Origin: Pleomorphomonas sp. NRK KF1 | Lineage (GTDB): Bacteria; Pseudomonadota; Alphaproteobacteria; Rhizobiales; Pleomorphomonadaceae | Direction of reading: 5' to 3' | Assembly: GCF_023721755.1 (NCBI RefSeq) | Contig: NZ_JAMDLH010000002.1 | Location: 558,001 to 622,000 of the forward strand | DNA: 64,000 bases | Part shown: positions 61,335-64,000 of the stretch, piece by piece | How positions within the stretch are numbered: position 1 is the stretch's first letter | Layout of the letters: each line of letters starts with the position of its first letter | The notes under the pieces: model-generated | Seen by the model: only the letters and a program-made list of their open reading frames with translations | Database searches by the model: none | What the model was told of the DNA's origin: nothing | Program-made: the position numbers and the translations under genes

Positions 61335-62261
61335 ATGAAGGTGAGGCTTCTGGGCATTCCGGTTGAGGACGGCGCCGGCCGCATGGGCTGCGAGATGGGA
61401 CCGAGCGCCTATCGCACCGCCGGCATCGTCGAGGCGATTGCCGAGCTCGGCCACGACGTCGAGGACCTCGGCAACGTCTCCCGTGGCCCGCTATCGGCCG
61501 TCACGCCGCCCCATCCCCACCTGCGACGCCTGCCGGAGATCGCCGCCTGGGTCGGCGCCGTGACGGAGGCTGCCTACCGCGCCTCGGACGGCGCCGTGCC
61601 GGTGTTTCTCGGCGGCGACCATTCGTTGGCCGCCGGCAGCGTGCCGGGCGTCGCCCGCCGCGCGGCGGAAGACGGCCGCCCCCTGTTCGTTCTGTGGCTC
61701 GATGCCCACACCGACTTCCACACGCTCGACACCACCCAGAGCGGCAATCTCCACGGCACGCCGGTGGCCTACTTCACCGGCGCGAACGGCTTTCACGACT
61801 GCTATCCGCCACTCTCCCACCCGGTGCCGCCGGGCAATGTGACCATGGTCGGCATCCGTTCGGTGGACCCGGCCGAGCGGCGGGCGCTGGCGGGCTCCGG
61901 CGTCACGGTTCACGACATGCGCGCTCTCGACGAGCACGGCGTCGGCGCGCTGGTGTGGCGTTTTCTCGAACGGGTCGCGGCGGCCAATGGTCGCCTGCAC
62001 GTCAGCCTCGACGTCGACTTCCTCGATCCGGCGATCGCGCCGGGCGTCGGGACCACGGCGCCCGGCGGCGCCACCTTCCGCGAAGCGCACCTCATCATGG
62101 AGATGTTGCACGACAGCGGCCTCGTTTCCTCCATCGACCTTGTCGAGCTCAATCCCTTTCTGGACGAGCGCGGCCGCACCGCCACGCTGATGGTCGACCT
62201 TCTCGCCAGCCTGATGGGACGCACCGTCATGGATCGCCCGACCCGGAGCTTTGCCGCATGA
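61335..62261 (+). CDS. rocF: arginase
   Basis: Hydrolyses arginine to ornithine and urea. The 308 residues carry all manganese-binding motifs: GGDHSLAAGS (about 93-102), DAHTDFHT (about 123-130) and SLDVDFLDP (about 224-232), plus GMRS-like VGIRSVDP. The ATG at 61335 gives the family start VRLLGIPVEDGAGRMGCEMGP. Its stop overlaps the ornithine cyclodeaminase start by four bases, so arginine is taken to proline by two coupled enzymes. Divergent Lrp-type regulator upstream. Confidence 0.95.
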   Translation: MKVRLLGIPVEDGAGRMGCEMGPSAYRTAGIVEAIAELGHDVEDLGNVSRGPLSAVTPPHPHLRRLPEIAAWVGAVTEAAYRASDGAVPVFLGGDHSLAAGSVPGVARRAAEDGRPLFVLWLDAHTDFHTLDTTQSGNLHGTPVAYFTGANGFHDCYPPLSHPVPPGNVTMVGIRSVDPAERRALAGSGVTVHDMRALDEHGVGALVWRFLERVAAANGRLHVSLDVDFLDPAIAPGVGTTAPGGATFREAHLIMEMLHDSGLVSSIDLVELNPFLDERGRTATLMVDLLASLMGRTVMDRPTRSFAA

Positions 62262-63313
62262 ACACCATATCCCCGCTCGCCATCGTCCCCTTCGTGTCGG
62301 TCGACAACATGATGCGGCTGGTGCTCAGTGTTGGCGTCGAGCGCTTCCTGACCGAACTTGCCGACTACATCGAAGAAGACTTCCGTCGCTGGCCGACGTT
62401 CGACAAGACGCCGCGCGTCGCCTCCCATTCGGTCGACGGCGTCATCGAGCTGATGCCCACCTCGGACGGGACGCTTTACGGCTTCAAGTACGTCAACGGT
62501 CACCCGAAGAACATGCGTGAGGGCAAGCAGACGGTGACGGCCTTCGGCGTGCTGGCCGACGTCGGCTCGGGTTATCCGATGCTGCTCTCGGAGATGACTC
62601 TGCTGACGGCGCTCAGGACCGGCGCCACCTCGGCAATGGCGGCGCGACGCCTGGCCCCGCAGGGCGCCAGCACCATGGCCATCATCGGCAACGGAGCGCA
62701 ATCGGAGTTCCAGGCGCTGGCGTTTGGAGCCATTCTCGGAATCCGCAACCTTCGCCTTTACGACATCGATCCGGCCGCTACCGAGAAGTGCCGGCGCAAC
62801 CTCGCCCCGCTCGGCTTTTCAATCACCCCCTGTCGCACCGGCCAGGAAGCCGTCGAGGGCGCCGACGTGATCACCACGGTGACCGCCGACAAGCAATACG
62901 CCACCATACTGACCGACAACATGGTCGGCTCGGGCGTGCACATCAACGCGGTCGGCGGCGATTGCCCCGGCAAGACGGAACTTCATCGCGACATCCTGAA
63001 ACGATCGTCGATCTTCGTGGAGTATGCGCCGCAAACGCGCGTTGAAGGCGAAATCCAGCAGCTTCCTGCCGATCATCCCGTCACCGAGTTCTGGGAAGTG
63101 CTCGACGGTGCCGTGCCTGGCCGCACGTCGCCGGGCGAAGTGACGCTTTTCGATTCGGTGGGGTTTGCCATCGAAGACTTCTCGGCGCTGCGCTACGTGC
63201 GGGACAAGCTCGCCGGTACGTCCTTCTATCAGGAACTCGACCTGCTCGCCGATCCGGACGAGCCGCGTGACCTGTTCGGGATGCTGGTGCGCGCCGAGCC
63301 GGCCGCTACTTGA
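62258..63313 (+). CDS. ocd: ornithine cyclodeaminase
   Basis: Converts ornithine to proline and ammonia with NAD as a catalytic cofactor. The 351 residues belong to the OCD/mu-crystallin family: Rossmann motif IIGNGAQSEFQALAF, the active-site Asp within INAVGGDCPGKTEL, and KYVNGHPKN near the N-terminus. Length and the D-C-P-G-K-T-E-L sequence favour true OCD over alanine dehydrogenase or TauD-type homologues. Translationally coupled to arginase (ATGA). It ends convergently, overlapping the next gene's stop by eight bases. Confidence 0.94.
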   Translation: MNTISPLAIVPFVSVDNMMRLVLSVGVERFLTELADYIEEDFRRWPTFDKTPRVASHSVDGVIELMPTSDGTLYGFKYVNGHPKNMREGKQTVTAFGVLADVGSGYPMLLSEMTLLTALRTGATSAMAARRLAPQGASTMAIIGNGAQSEFQALAFGAILGIRNLRLYDIDPAATEKCRRNLAPLGFSITPCRTGQEAVEGADVITTVTADKQYATILTDNMVGSGVHINAVGGDCPGKTELHRDILKRSSIFVEYAPQTRVEGEIQQLPADHPVTEFWEVLDGAVPGRTSPGEVTLFDSVGFAIEDFSALRYVRDKLAGTSFYQELDLLADPDEPRDLFGMLVRAEPAAT

Positions 63314-63794
63314 GGTGCTCCTGCAAGGCCTGGAAGCGAACGGCCAGCTCGTTCCTGCCACTGGACTTGCCACCGGACTTGGCGGGTAGCGAATAGCCCG
63401 GAACCTCGATGCCCTGCTCCAGCATCTCCTTGACCGTTATGGTCCCGGCATCGACGATCTCGCCGGTGCTGGCATTGGTTATGTAATGCCGGTAAGTGTT
63501 GCTGCCGACCTTCCAGTAGGAGTGGGTTTTCTTGGCCTCGAGATCGGCGATGCTTGGCGGAGGGCGAGGACCGGGCTCGGAGGAGGCAACCGGAAACGGT
63601 TTGACGTAAACCCAGATCGCCACAAGGATCGAGGCGACCACCAGCGCCAGAAAGCCGGCAATGAGAAACGACCGCGCGTCCTGATGGCCGCCATTGCGGC
63701 GGCGTCGAGACGGCGTGCCGCCGGTCTTCCCGCCCTTCTTTCTGGCGGGGCTGCCGATGGACATGTTCTGCGAGGCGACTACCCGTGACTGCAT
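63306..63794 (-). CDS. membrane-anchored hypothetical protein
   Basis: A 162-residue protein with a basic cytoplasmic N-terminus (ARKKGGKTGGTPSRRRRNGG, about 17-36), one membrane helix (FLIAGFLALVVASILVAIWVYV, about 43-64), a Pro-rich stalk and a soluble C-terminal domain (THSYWKVGSNTYRHYITNAS, GTITVKEMLEQGIEVPGYSL). No family is recognised. GGGAGG six bases before the ATG at 63794 supports the start, though MSIGSPARKK at 63764 is possible. The orientation is probably N-in. It overlaps the end of ocd on the opposite strand. Confidence 0.65.
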   Translation of the reverse strand: MQSRVVASQNMSIGSPARKKGGKTGGTPSRRRRNGGHQDARSFLIAGFLALVVASILVAIWVYVKPFPVASSEPGPRPPPSIADLEAKKTHSYWKVGSNTYRHYITNASTGEIVDAGTITVKEMLEQGIEVPGYSLPAKSGGKSSGRNELAVRFQALQEHLK

Positions 63795-64000
63795 GATCCG
63801 CCTCCCTCGGTACGCGGCGCTCTTCCTCCATCCATCGAGCCGGCCTTGCCGCTCGCGGCAGTTCTGCGAGGCTCGATCAACCGACCTCGCCCGCCATGAT
63901 GAAGCAGATAAGCGCGGAAAACGTTTATTTCCCTTTTTCGACGAGTTCTTGGGTCAAGAAAGAAAAAACAGCGTTAACGTACAGTTAATTCTACTCAACC
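63795..64000. other. 206-base AT-rich tail of the window
   Basis: No gene is visible. The last 80 bases are AT-rich (runs such as TTTATTTCCCTTTTTCG and AGAAAAAACAGCGTTAACG) and probably hold the promoter of the membrane-anchored hypothetical and of a gene beyond the edge. Confidence 0.5.

Overview
The window is high-GC DNA, gene-dense on both strands, from an alphaproteobacterium and most likely a member of the Hyphomicrobiales. Support comes from the divK-pleD pair, a DinB with an N-terminal zinc-finger-like segment, the NDUFS4-like complex I accessory protein beside tRNA-Pro, and small families typical of that group (DUF1236, DUF3572). A full [FeFe]-hydrogenase maturation set (HydE, HydF, HydG) is unusual there and narrows the field. 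A Pleomorphomonas-like organism is my guess, not something shown by the sequence.

Layout. 1-11.9 kb: malate synthase G, a tandem universal stress protein, an ADP-forming acyl-CoA synthetase/GNAT fusion, a chemotaxis receptor, transaldolase, a SorC-type regulator, an NTF2-like protein and a short DHFR-like protein. 12-15.7 kb: a pentose-phosphate epimerase-like protein, a Ser/Gly/Pro-rich protein of unknown function, and an OmpR-EnvZ type two-component pair. 15.7-20.2 kb: a Gld-type ABC exporter operon with a DUF4340 protein. 20.4-25.9 kb: ethanolamine ammonia-lyase (eutBC), an orphan polyol-type binding protein, hybrid-cluster protein Hcp and a candidate 44-residue membrane protein. 26.1-31.8 kb: hydE, a DUF1236 protein, then hydG-aspA-hydF on the minus strand; no hydrogenase structural gene is present. 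32-36.2 kb: a MarR/DUF1349/orphan ABC ATPase operon, two tRNAs, a complex I accessory protein, a YecR-like lipoprotein and a VanZ-like protein.

36.1-44.6 kb looks like one catabolic locus: DeoR regulator, PotABCD-type importer, SDR dehydrogenase, and an overlapping APH-type kinase/class-III PLP enzyme pair that resembles amino-alcohol kinase plus phospho-lyase. 44.9-50.6 kb: a methyltransferase and a ribose-type ABC operon led by a ROK regulator. 50.9-56.6 kb: five minus-strand genes that put homologues of the two Ochrobactrum peptidases DAP (D-aminopeptidase) and DmpA around an SsuABC-type importer, a candidate D-peptide or peptide-amide uptake and hydrolysis system. 57.2-64 kb: pleD, divK, DUF3572, dinB, and an Lrp regulator divergent from arginase and ornithine cyclodeaminase, followed by a membrane-anchored hypothetical.

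The most interesting items are the DAP-DmpA transporter locus, the kinase/phospho-lyase locus with matching TGTTG/CAACA palindromes at its two divergent promoter regions, the reuse of one palindrome core upstream of dmpA, and the hyd maturation operon containing an aspartate ammonia-lyase behind a FixK-like box.
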